Positions 22,301-32,759 of a DNA stretch of 64,000 nucleotides are shown here, in pieces. A program made the position numbers and the translations under genes. The notes under the pieces are model-generated. The model was not told the DNA's origin. It made no database searches and saw only the letters and a program-made list of their open reading frames with translations. Numbering within the stretch: position 1 is the first letter of the stretch; the number at the start of each line of letters is the position of its first letter. The DNA comes from Sthenelais limicola (Eukaryota > Annelida > Polychaeta > Phyllodocida > Sigalionidae): the NCBI GenBank assembly GCA_942159475.1, contig OW804095.1, positions 56,448,773-56,512,772 of the forward strand, in the 5' to 3' direction.

Positions 22301-24410
22301 CACTGCTCAATATGGCCACCCCAGCCACCATAGGTGTTTCCTCCCCACTACTTGATGATTTAGAAATACACTTTCTTCTTCCAACACTTCCAACTAAACT
22401 ACTGTCATTTGAATCAGGTTTACCTTTACTTCCACCAGTTACACTTGACTCGCTGCTGCTACCTGTACTGGGAGTGCTGAATAATCTCCTACAATAAGAT
22501 CCAAGAGAGCTAATATCACTTGCTTTTCCACTTGATGATTCGCTACTGGAGCCCCTAAATAGCTTTCTTCCATACGATCCTAAAGAACCCTTATCTGATC
22601 CTTTGCTGCTGGGATCTGAACCATAGGATCCAAAGAGTCTCCTTCCATAGGATCCCAGTGATGCTGTACTACCGCTCCTACTACCACTAGATGCACTTGT
22701 AGAGGTTCGGAATAAAGTCCTTCCATAAGAACCTAGGGAGCTAGCATCAGATCCACTCTTGACACTGTTGGCTTCACTCCCACCACCACTGGAGCTAAAT
22801 AGATTCAAGATACCTACCATACTTCCTTGCCTGCTATTTATACTCCCCTTGTCTCCAACTTGTGAAGTGGGAGTAGTACTTCCCTTTGGGCTGTACAACA
22901 TGCCAAGTCTGTAGGATCCACTAGAGCTACCATCACTAGGGGTTTTATTATTATTTTGCTGGTGGTATGATTCTCCTCGGGATTTAAAAAGGTTACTGAT
23001 GTGGAAGGAACTACTTGATCCATTGCTCCCCCCTATACTAGATTCATCGGGGTTCTTAGATCCTATTGTTTCTGTTGTGGTTGTGGTATCATCAGATTTT
23101 CTTGAACTATCGTCCCTTTTCTCATCATCTCCATGATCCCCATTATCGGAATCTCTGTTGTCATTCCCATTATTACCTTTGGGATCATTATTTGAATTGC
23201 CATTATCAAGTACCCTTTGATCAGATTCCATATCCCTGTTATTTCCGTTCACATCCTCACCAATACCTACGCTCTCATCCGAATTAGTGGATCCGTCCCT
23301 CGAATCACTTGGCCCATTAGATCTATTATCATCCCTTTGAGGAGAGGTGCTGCCTGTGTTAGATTCTATACTGGACACATAACCAGATCCATTTGAACCA
23401 CTGTGCTCATAACTTTCTATCCTACTGCTTTCTCTACTTAGATGATCATTCTCGTCTGAAACCCTTGATAAGCTTAAACGAAAACTGGAGCCATTGTTTG
23501 TGCTGGATCTTTGGCTTCTGATAGAAGAAGTATCCTGGGAAATACCTGTATCACTGGTACTAACTGAACATGTATCTGTGGAAGACTGTGACTTGGGTAA
23601 TGTAACTGAAGAAGATGATGAAGATGTAATAGCTGATGTTGATGCACTACTAGAACTTCTCGAACTAGACGTGCCAATAAAATCTATAACAAAGGACCCA
23701 CTACTTGTGCTACTACTTCCATTTTGTGTACTGTTACTAGTTGGTGTACTCGTACTGCTAGTACTTTCTTCATCTGTAGGTGAGGCGTTACTTGATTTTG
23801 GGCCTTTTGTATTGTTTTTTGACCTTGGAAATGGTATCTTCTCAGATAGATATGTAGATGTTGTTGTGTCACTAGCATAATCATCTGTGGAGTATCCACT
23901 TCCAGCACCGTTGCTGAGAGGGGAATCCTTCTCGCTCTCCTGTGTCTCCTTCTCCACCCCCACTTGTGAATTTTCTTTACTCTGACCACTTGCATCTCCT
24001 GAAGAATCTGTTTTAGTATCTGGGCATTTAGATTCCTCAACCAAGCGTCCCGTTGGTTGATCTGCCTCTCCCTCGGAGCTCTCTTCCAAAACAGACCTCT
24101 CCTCTTGTAGGCCTCTCTTCCAGGGGGCCTTGTCATCTGGTTTGATTTCCCTTGGTTTGGATTGACCTTTTTCATCATGTTTTTCTTGACCTTTCATCTC
24201 ATTGTCCTTTTCTCCTTTATTTGTGTGCCCCTCTTTATCAGAAGAAGCAGAAGTTTTAGCCTCGCATTCCACATTAGTCAGGACTGCAGAACTGGACCCA
24301 TCTTTTGTATCATCGCTGCTGCTGCTCTTTTCTCCTTCCCCCTTTCCACCTCTTGAAGGCGGTACCTTACCATCCTCACCATATCCTCCAGATCCCCCTT
24401 TCTGATCCAT
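10304..24410 (-). CDS. Serine-rich, probably nuclear or scaffold-like protein; two exons seen
   Basis: The main exon runs from an ATG with a good context (TACCATGG) at 24410 down to a donor after 21240 (CAT|GTAAGT). It gives 1057 codons beginning MDQKGGSGGYGEDGKV. An 86-codon exon at 10561-10304 has a good acceptor (TTACTTTCAG) and donor (GAT|GTATGT), is phase 0 at both ends, and fits the main exon's phase. It carries a basic stretch (RPKRHRIRKAQ) that could be a nuclear signal. I infer splicing across an intron of about 10.7 kb. The protein is dominated by Ser/Gly/Asp/Asn low-complexity sequence, with an acidic N-terminal third and a more ordinary C-terminal third (EHQPLLDSTYSGVD). A repeated motif SLGSYGRxLF occurs at about 22360-22750. 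No known domain is recognised, and no stop codon of the spliced product is in view, so the 3' end is undetermined. The N-terminus could instead extend upstream through an acceptor at about 24462 (TTTTCTAG|AAC). Confidence 0.6.
10562..11355. other. Intronic or intergenic DNA, nothing recognised
   Basis: AT-rich DNA with no supportable gene, lying inside the proposed long intron of the serine-rich gene. Confidence 0.3.
11365..11670. repeat. CT-rich minisatellite with CACCTGTCTCTC units
   Basis: The words TCACCTGTCTCTC and TCATCTGTCTCTC repeat irregularly across about 300 bp of pyrimidine-rich sequence. The frame encoding Ser/Leu/His-only protein here is an artefact of this composition. Confidence 0.75.
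11680..13905. other. AT-rich non-coding DNA
   Basis: No gene is supported. A G-rich patch at 13200-13330 (GGGAGG words) is the only compositional feature. Confidence 0.35.
13915..14592. mobile_element. 678-bp non-autonomous DNA transposon with TIRs and TTATA target duplication
   Basis: The left end CATATGGGTCAGGTCGCCTA and right end (reverse complement CATATGGGTCAGGTCACCCA) are inverted repeats that continue into AGAAATGTACA on both sides, about 32 bp in all. TTATA flanks both sides (13910-13914 and 14593-14597) and fits a 5-bp target-site duplication. The interior has no open frame. A related end (TGTACATTTGCTGGCGACCT) lies at 44625-44657. Confidence 0.75.
14922..15216. mobile_element. TTAA-flanked MITE, copy 1
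   Basis: The ends AGCTGCACTCTCAGCT and (reverse complement) AACTGCATTCTCAGCT are inverted, and each is flanked by TTAA, as expected for piggyBac-type target choice. The interior is non-coding. The same ends bound the element at 55285-55495. Confidence 0.7.
15220..17250. other. AT-rich non-coding DNA
   Basis: About 2 kb with no supportable gene. The frames at 15895-16095 and 16425-16855 (minus strand) are hydrophobic only because the DNA is AT-rich, and they lack splice or family support. Confidence 0.35.
17255..17315 (-). repeat. Penelope-type pseudo-LTR fragment with hammerhead-like core
   Basis: On the minus strand CCGAC...TTGATAAAGGGC...GCCCGAAACGTCGG follows the order helix I, degenerate CUGAUGA, helix II, GAAA, then the self-complementary ACGU and a GUC cleavage triplet, with CCGAC/GTCGG closing helix I. 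The CUGAUGA core is mutated (TTGATAA), so it is probably inactive. Hammerheads with such minimal helix III are known from Penelope-like elements. Confidence 0.45.
17320..17580. repeat. GGA/GAT-rich simple sequence
   Basis: Irregular GATGAAGATGAAG, GGAGGTGGAAGGTGG and GTGGTGGAGG units make an old trinucleotide-like repeat next to the pseudo-LTR fragment. No gene is seen. Confidence 0.5.
19345..19610 (+). repeat. Old dispersed repeat, relative of 9060-9395
   Basis: A GC-richer block in AT-rich DNA that shares ordered words with the inverse of 9060-9395. The open frame of 110 codons here has no recognisable domain and I do not call it a gene. Confidence 0.35.
19620..21235. other. Non-coding DNA downstream of the serine-rich exon
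   Basis: No gene is supported. There is a (AT)-rich palindrome at 19885-19915 and a C11 run at 20991. Confidence 0.35.
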
Positions 24411-24595
24411 GGTATATTTCCCAACGTAGATCCCGTATCCATAGCAGCCAGAAACCAAGTTCTAGAAAAGCCTAAGCCTGAATAGGTGTTACCTACACCA
24501 GAACCTATTGTATACCTCCATATTGCCATTAAATTATGTTTAGAAATGATGTTGGAGGGCTTTGGCATTAATCTGGAAGTATTACCATTCTTTAA

Positions 24596-24685
24596 TTAAA
24601 AGTTGTCAGTATGTCGCAGGATTTGGATAAGAGATTCCTCAGATTGCTTCCTCTTCATACTGCCGTAGGTTTTGGACCCGGTTAC
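24596..24685 (-). CDS. Possible 29-codon terminal exon, unknown gene
   Basis: On the minus strand an acceptor (TGATTACAG) is followed by a phase-0 frame, GTA ACC GGG ... ACA AAC TTT TAA style, reading VTGSKTYGSMKRKQSEE and ending in TDNF and a stop. It lies about 190 bp upstream of the serine-rich ATG. It could be the last exon of an upstream neighbour on the same strand, an alternative end, or chance. I cannot name the protein. Confidence 0.25.
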   Translation of the reverse strand, partial: VTGSKTYGSMKRKQSEESLIQILRHTDNF

Positions 24686-24699
24686 CTGTAATCATTAAG

Positions 24700-26360
24700 A
24701 TAAAAAGGATATGGATTAGATACAATATGAAATAAGATATAACATGATATATATGTATGAAAGCGTATGAAAATGTAATATTCATGTGATAATTAATTAA
24801 TTGATACTTTTGGACTTTCTATGCTGAGGAAATAAGATATTGACACTTGTACTGTCTTAGCAAATTAAAGAATTCATTATTATCATTACATATATCCATC
24901 AAGATACATAATTACACACATTTTGCAGTATTACGTGTTTGTCACTGATACAAGGAGGCCAGGTATTGATTTTTATATAAAACAAAAAAAGTGCAAAAAA
25001 GTGCAAACTATTTGGCAAATAGTTCTGCGGTCATTTTGTCAAATGTCTGCAATACATCAGCAACACCAGGTGCAAAAAAAGGTATTATGCATTTCAGTCT
25101 AGCGCAGTTATATTGCCGATATACACAGTATTGCACAACATGCCCATCGGAAAGTATCTCCGAACATGTTTAGTACGAAGATGTTTTCATTTGCTGTGTG
25201 TCACTTTTCGACAGGGCATTCTTTGATCATTGCCAAAAATCGCCCCCAAGTTCGATTTTCGATTTTGAAAACCGTCCCCTGTGTCACTTTCCAATGGTGT
25301 CATTTTGTGATATGACACTGGCAAAGTGCTGGACTATTTTTGCGTCCAGTGCGGTGCCGTAACGCAACAGAACTGCATCGCCTTATAGGTTATGGTAAAT
25401 AACCTGATATAAATTAAATACAGCGGATTTTTAAATTCACGAATGAAGGTACGTGGTTATAGAAAGTGCCATATTATTGTGAGCCACTGATTTATTGCCA
25501 GACTCAAATAAGAATTGGCTCATTGACATGTGTCGTAGCTAGATTCAAATAACAATGCTAGATACATGTATTTATGGAGAGGATCGAAATTTCTCATTCC
25601 CACTGCACAAGTCTTCTTGGAATGAGGAAGATTGTGCTTTAGAAAGGGGTATATATTGTCAGAAGCCATGCTGGGGTCACAGAAATCTAAAAGCATTAGC
25701 CCCCAAAACAAAAAAAACAAAAATAAAGAATTCTGTGATCTATAAATGTCAGATTGGGTGAAATAACCTAGGCACAGAGGCATATAAAATCGAGGACAGA
25801 TTCACATTCATCTCTTACATTTATAAAAGATGAACCATGAAAAGAAAAATTGCATAATTGGGATTTAGTCAGTGCACAAAGGTTCAGGGTACTGTAGGCC
25901 TACTTAAAGGCTCACTAAACAGCTTAATCCTCATATTTGGGATAGGAAATGTTATATGGATCCATAAATACAACACCCAAGCCACAATTCTTAAGAATTT
26001 ATTTATGACTGACTTATAGTCACTCACTGGCACCAACACAAGAGGGAATGTGGCTCCTGAAATGTAAACAATGCCCCTCCCAACTTGTTTATCATGTACA
26101 TGTTATCCTTTTGCAGTCTAAAGAATATTGGTTTTTTAACTGCCTCAAATTCCTTAGCTGTATGGGAATCATTGTGGCTTAAATGTGTATACATTTTGCG
26201 CGCTCAAATACGGTATCTGAATGACATAGAAGCAGTCCCATTCAGACAGAATAGATTTGATTGATTGAAAAATGTTTTTAGTTAGAGAGAAGTTTAACTT
26301 AAGTGATAGTATAAATGTTGGTGAAAAACGCATTTCTGATTTCGTACGTGTAATTCTCAA
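24700..26360. other. AT-rich non-coding DNA
   Basis: No gene is supported. The short frames at 25520-25783 and 26169-26420 look random. Confidence 0.35.
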
Positions 26361-26363
26361 GAA

Positions 26364-26424
26364 ATTGGAATGAATATATTCATTCCAATTTTTTTTAGCT
26401 GTGATACATATATGTATCACAGCT
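26364..26424. repeat. Two adjacent perfect palindromes
   Basis: ATTGGAATGAATATATTCATTCCAAT-type palindrome of 26 bp at 26364-26389, a T-rich spacer, then a 28-bp palindrome at 26397-26424 centred on CATATATG with outer ends AGCTGTGA/TCACAGCT. Both are self-complementary without mismatches. Confidence 0.85.
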
Positions 26425-26429
26425 CAAAA

Positions 26430-29330
26430 ACTCATTCTGACCTGTAAATAACGAGACACACTATAGGTCTACTTCTTGGGTACCATATCAAATAACAGCA
26501 TTTGTTGGGGACAGCCTGAATTATAAACCATGAAAAATATATTACCTCGGATTTCGGCTGCTAGACTTATAAAACGGACGATGAAATGCGCTGCCATCCA
26601 GAATAAGGTAATCCATACACGTGTGATTATCTTTATCCAGAAAACATGCACAATCACACCATCAGTTCCTGCATCCCTTTTGGTGTGCTTCTCTCCGCGC
26701 TCCTCAGCCTCCTCTTACCGGTTATCACAAGGCCCTGCAACACTTCTCACCCTACTATGCCATGTGCCAATTGCCTTGACTCGGTAGTAGGCTTGTATTA
26801 CCCACCATCACTCGATACACATCCATTCAGTATCCACCAGCACAATGGCCACATATTCCTGGCTGATATCTTTCCTTCGTAGCTTCACAGTATGCATAGT
26901 CGAGCTCCATATTCAGTCAGTGATATTGACGCGGGTGGCTGTGTCTATTTAGCCTATAATATATAGCCCTTGCTTCACAAGCCATTGGCCGGTGCGACCG
27001 TCTATACTACTGAGAACGCAACCAGCACCAACGTCGATGGAGAAGGGAGATTCTCTGTGTGAAGCTGGCTTCCAATACTACCCTTACCACGACAACACCA
27101 CAGCTCTGGCCTTCCTCCTCATCACTCCTCCTCCTCCTCTCTTCCCCACTCCTCCTCCTCCTCTCCCTGCTTCTCCTCTCCGTCTCGGTCTCTCCAGTTC
27201 CTCTCCTCTAATCTCCAGCACGCTATGGCCCTACATCAGCTGCAGACCTCTGCAGGGACTGCAGGGCTGCTGATGGCTGGCTGGTTGGAGGCATGACTGA
27301 AGCACGCGGCCTTCACAGCTCAAGGCATTGGTGCATTGGTCTTTTGGGTAGCACAGATCCCCACTACTAGTTGGGTACGGTAACTGTTTTTCATCATGCC
27401 TCTCCAACAGCAAATAGCAAGTGACAGATTAGCCTCTGTCCCATTTACATGGAACAGCTACGGCCTGGAGCTACGGTGAACATGACGATCGCTTCCATTA
27501 TCCATAGCCGTACAATGGCCGTACAATGGTGCTACTTAAATAACAGAACTGGTTCGTAGTAGACAGAGGATCCATCTCTGAAAGACTAGGGTAGTTTTAC
27601 TGTCTAGTTCACGAGCATAGAACTATACTCAGAACAATGCCCTAATTTTAATGAGCTTACTGTAGTTATTTATTTTTACTTTCAGGTCAGGAAGAGACAC
27701 AGTAGCTGTTCTCTTAGCTGCGACGTTCATACTATATTGAATATTATTAAATGTCATCTGTTATTGTTACTATATCCTCTTTCACTATGGTTCCTATCCA
27801 TCCATGAACGGCTTCCGGTCAGCTACATATTGCGCACAAATGCCTGCGCAGTGCGAGAAGTGTGATCACCAAACAACTACCACCATATGGATTGATATTA
27901 ATTAACGTTCCCAATTTCGCCTATATTATTGTCAATTGCAACCACGCAGCCCCATCCACCCACCCCCAGGCGGGGATTTCCCTTAGTTTCCCTTAGTATC
28001 TAGAGGTGGCCCAGGGTGGGGGAATGTTCGTCAGGGTTTATATTTTTTATTTGCAAAGATAATACAAAAAAATTGCCCCATGGGGTTGGGGATTTACACA
28101 GATTTCTTGCCCTGGGGGGTCGGGGATTTCATCATCCCCAAATGCTTAGGGCATTCTCCATACCCCCGGGGAGGGGGGGGGGGTGCGGGTGTAATTGGCT
28201 GCATTAGCAGCATACATGTCTAGATTAAGTATAAAAAAGATTAAGACCTTAGTCGCTCCTGAGCGATTTAAATTTTTAAGATATTTAAGAAGGTATTGAA
28301 ATATAGAAGGGTGACTAACATCACCATCAAGCGTATATTGACAACAAAGTACGAGAAACGATCAAAGAAAAAGTTACAGTTTACATAACAGCCTCGAACG
28401 AGAAGCAAACAAATAAAAGAAAGGCTGTGAATAGGTTGATACCCTTAAGTAACGGGAATATCTTGTGAATAGGGCAACCATATTTGGGAACAGCCCGACA
28501 AAATTCAGATGTATGATTCGAAAAAGAAAGATACAACGGTAAAACTGGAGAAATCTGACACTCCAGCAGAAGGTCGAAACACTGGTCAAGAATCACTAAT
28601 TGTGTTAGCTAATATTGGTAACAAGAGGTCTAACCTTGCTTTTGCCCCTAACCCTGAATTCGCGGATGTAGGCTACTTACGAGGTTTGACATTTTCCCCG
28701 ATATTTCCGAAGAAGAGAGAAGGAAAATCATTGCAGGCATGGATATTAATAACAGCTCTGGTTTTATTGAAGTATAATCAAGGATCAACTTTGCTAAAAT
28801 GCAGCAAGTTCTTTACCAATTGATAAGCAATATCCCCAGACAATTTAATATCCCGAATGCTTGGAAGGCGGCTCCAGTGTTAGGCTATATTGCTACCAAA
28901 ATAAGGTAACTTGAATGATGTATAATCCTAGTATAGAGCAATAACACTCGTACCCATGCTTAGTAAGATCCTCTACGACCAGAAACGTCACAGTGTATCT
29001 GGGCAGAATGGACTAGCTTTGTATTTCGTCTGGTAATTTTATGTCGAGTAGAAGCAGAATTATATAACGAATATAAATAAATGTTAATTGTTTCTGTGAC
29101 TGTTTAAATATTATATTACCCATAAATGAAAAAAGAGAAGATTTTTCAGCCTCAGATACCCATATGACGATCAATTGGTGGAATAGCCAATGCTTAACAT
29201 TATATACAAAACAATTATTATAGTCGTGCTTTTAGACATGTTTAGTCTAGTTTTAATACTTATGAACATGAATTCTTTCCTAGACTATAGTTGATTGGGA
29301 AATATCCTTTGGATTATGAGCGATGTATCA
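26430..29330. other. Intergenic DNA, no supported gene
   Basis: Some stretches are GC-richer (26650-27480, with a CCTCCT-rich patch at 27110-27220, and 27950-28200 with G-runs), but no open frame shows a family motif. 27950-28190 contains repeated 'GGGGATTT' words and a G11 run. Confidence 0.35.
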
Positions 29331-29351
29331 CCCTCATAGATGATATTTTTT

Positions 29352-29713
29352 AGGAGGGGGGGGGGAATGTTTCCCCAATTCCGACGCCTATGGAGGCCTA
29401 TAGATATATACAACCCATCAAAAAGACTTTGCATGGACCTCAAACCGACCTTGCCAAAATTTGACATTCTGCTGCCAGGCTAAAATGCACATTTTCATAT
29501 ACTACTACCACCCATAAAATGGCCATAGATAATTTGTTTTAGGGGGACCCCCGCGGGGAGAAATCTTTGCCCAATTCTGACGCCTATGGAGGCCTACAGA
29601 TAGATGCAACCCATCAACAAAACTTTGCATGGATCTCATACCGACCTTGGCGAAATTTGGCATTCTGCTGCCGGACTAAAATGCATATTTTCATATACTA
29701 CTACCACCCATAA
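29352..29713 (+). repeat. Diverged tandem duplication, about 196-bp period
   Basis: 29352-29517 and 29541-29713 share GACGCCTATGGAGGCCTA, AACCCATCAA, ACTTTGCATGGA and TTTTCATATACTACTACC in the same order at an offset of 196 bp. There is no coding capacity. Confidence 0.75.
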
Positions 29714-29984
29714 GATCACTAAAAATCGGCTGTCTTGCGACATTGTGACGTGACGCGACATTGTGACACGCGATATGATGCTACATGTGTATTACCATAC
29801 CATCAAAGCATTAAAAATACTCTAAGTCGACTTAATAGTTGCTTTAAATATTAAATATGATCCAGTAAAAACCTAATAATTGTGATATTTTATTTTTTAT
29901 ATTATGAAACTATTGTTTTCCTGAGACATAATGTGTGAAACGTGATGGGATAGGCTTGCCTACCCACCCCACTATAATCTATAG

Positions 29985-30090
29985 TTCTGATCAATATCAT
30001 ATATTCACGGGGAATTGAACACGGAGAGTGACAAATCAAGGCAAGCAAGTTATAAGCGCCAGAGCTTAACCACTAGTCTATGAAGAAACC
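29985..30090 (-). repeat. tRNA-derived SINE head
   Basis: On the minus strand, AGACTAGTGGTTAAGCTC resembles a Pol III A box and GTGTTCAATTCCCCG resembles a B box, about 45 bp apart. This is the usual head of a tRNA-derived SINE. It cannot fold as a functional tRNA by eye. Confidence 0.45.
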
Positions 30091-30929
30091 AGCGACGACT
30101 ACGATAAATAAAGCATGCAATTAAAACCTCTTCATGATTTTAGTTCATTTGTAGTATGGCCATATAGCCAGTGTTTTTTCTGTTGTATATAACGCTTAAT
30201 GAGTAATTCTCTCCTGGGCTGCAATATTCTTTTACCGTTGATATATCTATGTTCATTAATCTTACGTGTCACCTTATTGCATTTATCAGACTGTTAATAT
30301 ACCAAGCGATTTAAATTCATTACAATAATGATAGTAATAATTTCAACGCAAATGTAGTAAATCTATTAGTACCTAATATATGATATAATATAAGACTTTT
30401 GAAGAAAAATCACCCCAAGTAGGTTCAGAATTACAGCAGTAGAACATACTTTTACAATCATCGTCAGGTAATTAAATATTCATTCGTTTCATACAATTTA
30501 TTCATTCTATCGATACCTTGATCCTTGAATGAGGTATTACACACCTAGAAGTTGGCATTAGCTCTATAAGAGCAAGTACTGTCGTGGAATATTAGAATGG
30601 AATGGAAAATTTGGTATTTACACTGTAGTATTATTGTCTTCCACCCGCAAAAACTGGTCATATTATGATGAATAGAACTCCTCGGGTAACCTCCAAAAAA
30701 TGTTCTAGTTTTTAATATTTGAGCTCTAACTGGCAGACCAGGTTTGGCATAGTAAATAAGTATGAGTTTTTATATCGTTTCTTTTTTTGGGTGAGGGACC
30801 AGCATCCTCTTACCGTTCATAGACTCCGCATATTTATTTTTCTTTTGTCAATAATATTATATTCGTCTTTCCTCATTCGTAAAAAGGCTTGATCTAATAA
30901 ATGGTTTTCTCTTCTAGCCTTGAGAGTAA

Positions 30930-31381
30930 AGGCTGCGTTTCCACTGGTTCCCTCTTTTGGCCCGCTCATGGCCCGCTCTTTTTTATTGTCTTGAGTGCAT
31001 AACAAGCGAAGTTTGAGCGAAACCAGAGCGGTCTAATAGAATCAGTTATTGCGCTTTCTATACACTCTAAAAAGTGGCTATGTGCGCTCCTTTGGAAGAG
31101 CGCAGGACGTTGCGCTTATATCTGACGTGTTTGATTTGAGCGCAACTACACAGCGCTCTTTCTACCTGTTAAACTAGCAGACCAAGAGCGCAGTAAGAGC
31201 GCACAAACGTATTTACCATTGATTTCATATAGGAAACAAGCGCAACAGTAGAATCGCTCTGCGCTTGTACTGCGCTAAAAATATTAGCGGATGAAGAGCG
31301 AATGACAAGGGCACTATAAACAAGCGCAGCAAGAGCGAGCCATGAGCACATATATATAAGTGATCCAGTGGAATCGGACCT
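30930..31381. mobile_element. GCGC-rich MITE, left member of an inverted pair
   Basis: The ends AGGCTGCGTTTCCACTGG and (reverse complement) AGGTCCGATTCCACTGG form imperfect TIRs. TAA flanks both sides (30927-30929 and 31382-31384), as PIF/Harbinger-type elements leave. The interior is packed with AGCGC/GCGCT words, and there is no open frame of note. Confidence 0.7.
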
Positions 31382-31384
31382 TAA

Positions 31385-31834
31385 AGGTGGGATCCCACTG
31401 GCTCGCTTGTATCTGCGCTCATTGCTCGCTCTTGCTGCGCTTGTTTATGGGGTGCTTGTCAGTCGCTCTTCATCCGCTAATATTTTTAGCGCAATACAAG
31501 CGCAGAGCGATTCTACTGAGATTCTACTGTTGCGCTTGTTTCCTATATAAAATCAATGGTAAATGCGTTTGTGCGCTCTCACTGCGCTCTTGGTCCGCTT
31601 CTTTAACAGGTAGAAAGAGCCTTGTGTTGCTGCGCTCAAATCAAACACGGCAGATATGAGCGCAACATCCTGCGCTCTTCTAAAGAAGCGCACATAAGAG
31701 TGTATAAAAAGCGCAGTTACTGATTCTATTAGACCGCTCTGGTGTCGCTCTAAGTTCGCTTGTTATGTGCTTGAGGAAATAAAAAGAGCGGTCCATGAGC
31801 GGGCCAAAAGAGCGAGCCAGTGGAACCGCAGCCT
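31385..31834. mobile_element. GCGC-rich MITE, right member of an inverted pair
   Basis: This is the near-full-length reverse complement of 30930-31381, starting AGGTGGGATCCCACTGG and ending CCAGTGGAACCGCAGCCT. The pair shares a central TAA, giving a palindrome of about 0.9 kb. The frames at 31169-31659 are shadows of the repeat. Confidence 0.75.
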
Positions 31835-31971
31835 AAGCATTTTTAATTCTGTATGTATTTCTTTCTACTAGATCATCTGAGTAATCCTAAACCCTACTTC
31901 GACCTAAGGAAATGTCTAAAGAATTTCTTGGGACTTCAAATCAATGTGTACATAAAATTGTATGGACGGGC

Positions 31972-32066
31972 AACGGTCCATTGCTCCGTTTTCTCGCTAA
32001 CCATTTCTCCATTGGAAGTGTATGGGGAAATAGTTGGCGAAAAAACGGAGCAACGGGTCCGAGGCT
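31972..32066. repeat. 95-bp imperfect hairpin
   Basis: ATTGCTCCGTTTTCTCGCTAAC and GTTGGCGAAAAAACGGAGCAAC are inverted arms, and the intervening 45 bp also pair partly. A small foldback element with no coding content. Confidence 0.6.
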
Positions 32067-32707
32067 CACTGGGTCTGAATATTGAATCGTAAAATCATCG
32101 TTTTATTTTATGAGCAGATAATCTCTGTATTGTTTTAGTCGGCAGAGAAAATTACAAAAGCAAACAGTAGGTCAGATGTATAGGCTAATGCTAGTGGTAC
32201 TTCTATTAGAAAGCTTGAGGGGGATATGAATATGGAATAAGATATAATTATAATATGTATAATGGTAAGTCCTTAAAGAGTCTTTCATATTCCATCGGTC
32301 GTTGGATTAATAATTATTATTGATTTTTGTTTGCTATATTATTTACAAACAGAAATTTTTCGTGGCATGAAATGTATCATGTATGTGAAATGGCTAGCGA
32401 AATAAAATCTGTTTTTTAAAAAAAGATTAACGGTCCAAGGGCATTCGACTTGTTGTACCTCAGAGAGCCATTTACTATCATTCTTTGTTCTCTATACAAC
32501 AATTTCATACTTGTATGTCCCAAAAAATGTTTGTACGATAATTAAAAATTGTTATACTAAACTAAATGCAATTGCGTGTTACTGTTTACGTGTAACCATG
32601 TCCTCATGGGCGAAGCATGGTTACGTTGCTCTAGCAACAAATCATTGTCCAAGCAAACCCAGACCACAAAAAGATATCTATATCACCCCCTGGGGTAAGA
32701 TGATTAT

Positions 32708-32750
32708 ATATACCCTGATGAAGACACAACGAGCGTCAAAACGTTGGCGT
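32708..32750 (+). repeat. Hammerhead-like core in Penelope-type fragment
   Basis: CTGATGA at 32715 is followed by a short GAC/GTC stem, then AAAACGTTGG. This is the CUGAUGA-stem-GAAA-ACGU layout seen near 1710 and 17290, with the GAAA box mutated to CAAAA. Probably a relic. Confidence 0.35.
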
Positions 32751-32759
32751 TGGCTTTGG

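Noticed and set aside
23066..23880. Plus-strand and alternative minus-strand frames over the serine-rich exon
   Set aside because: Shadows of a Ser/Asp/Gly-rich coding region; the 21240-24410 frame is far longer and has good splice signals.
26530..27413. A possible gene in the GC-richer 26.5-27.4 kb region
   Set aside because: Frames are short and overlapping on both strands, with no domain motif and no consistent splice sites.
29985..30090. A functional tRNA gene
   Set aside because: Only A-box and B-box resemblance is seen; acceptor, anticodon and T arms do not pair properly, so a SINE head is more likely.
31169..31659. Frames of 60-99 codons in the GCGC-rich region
   Set aside because: They lie in the inverted MITE pair and mirror each other on opposite strands, as expected of a palindrome.
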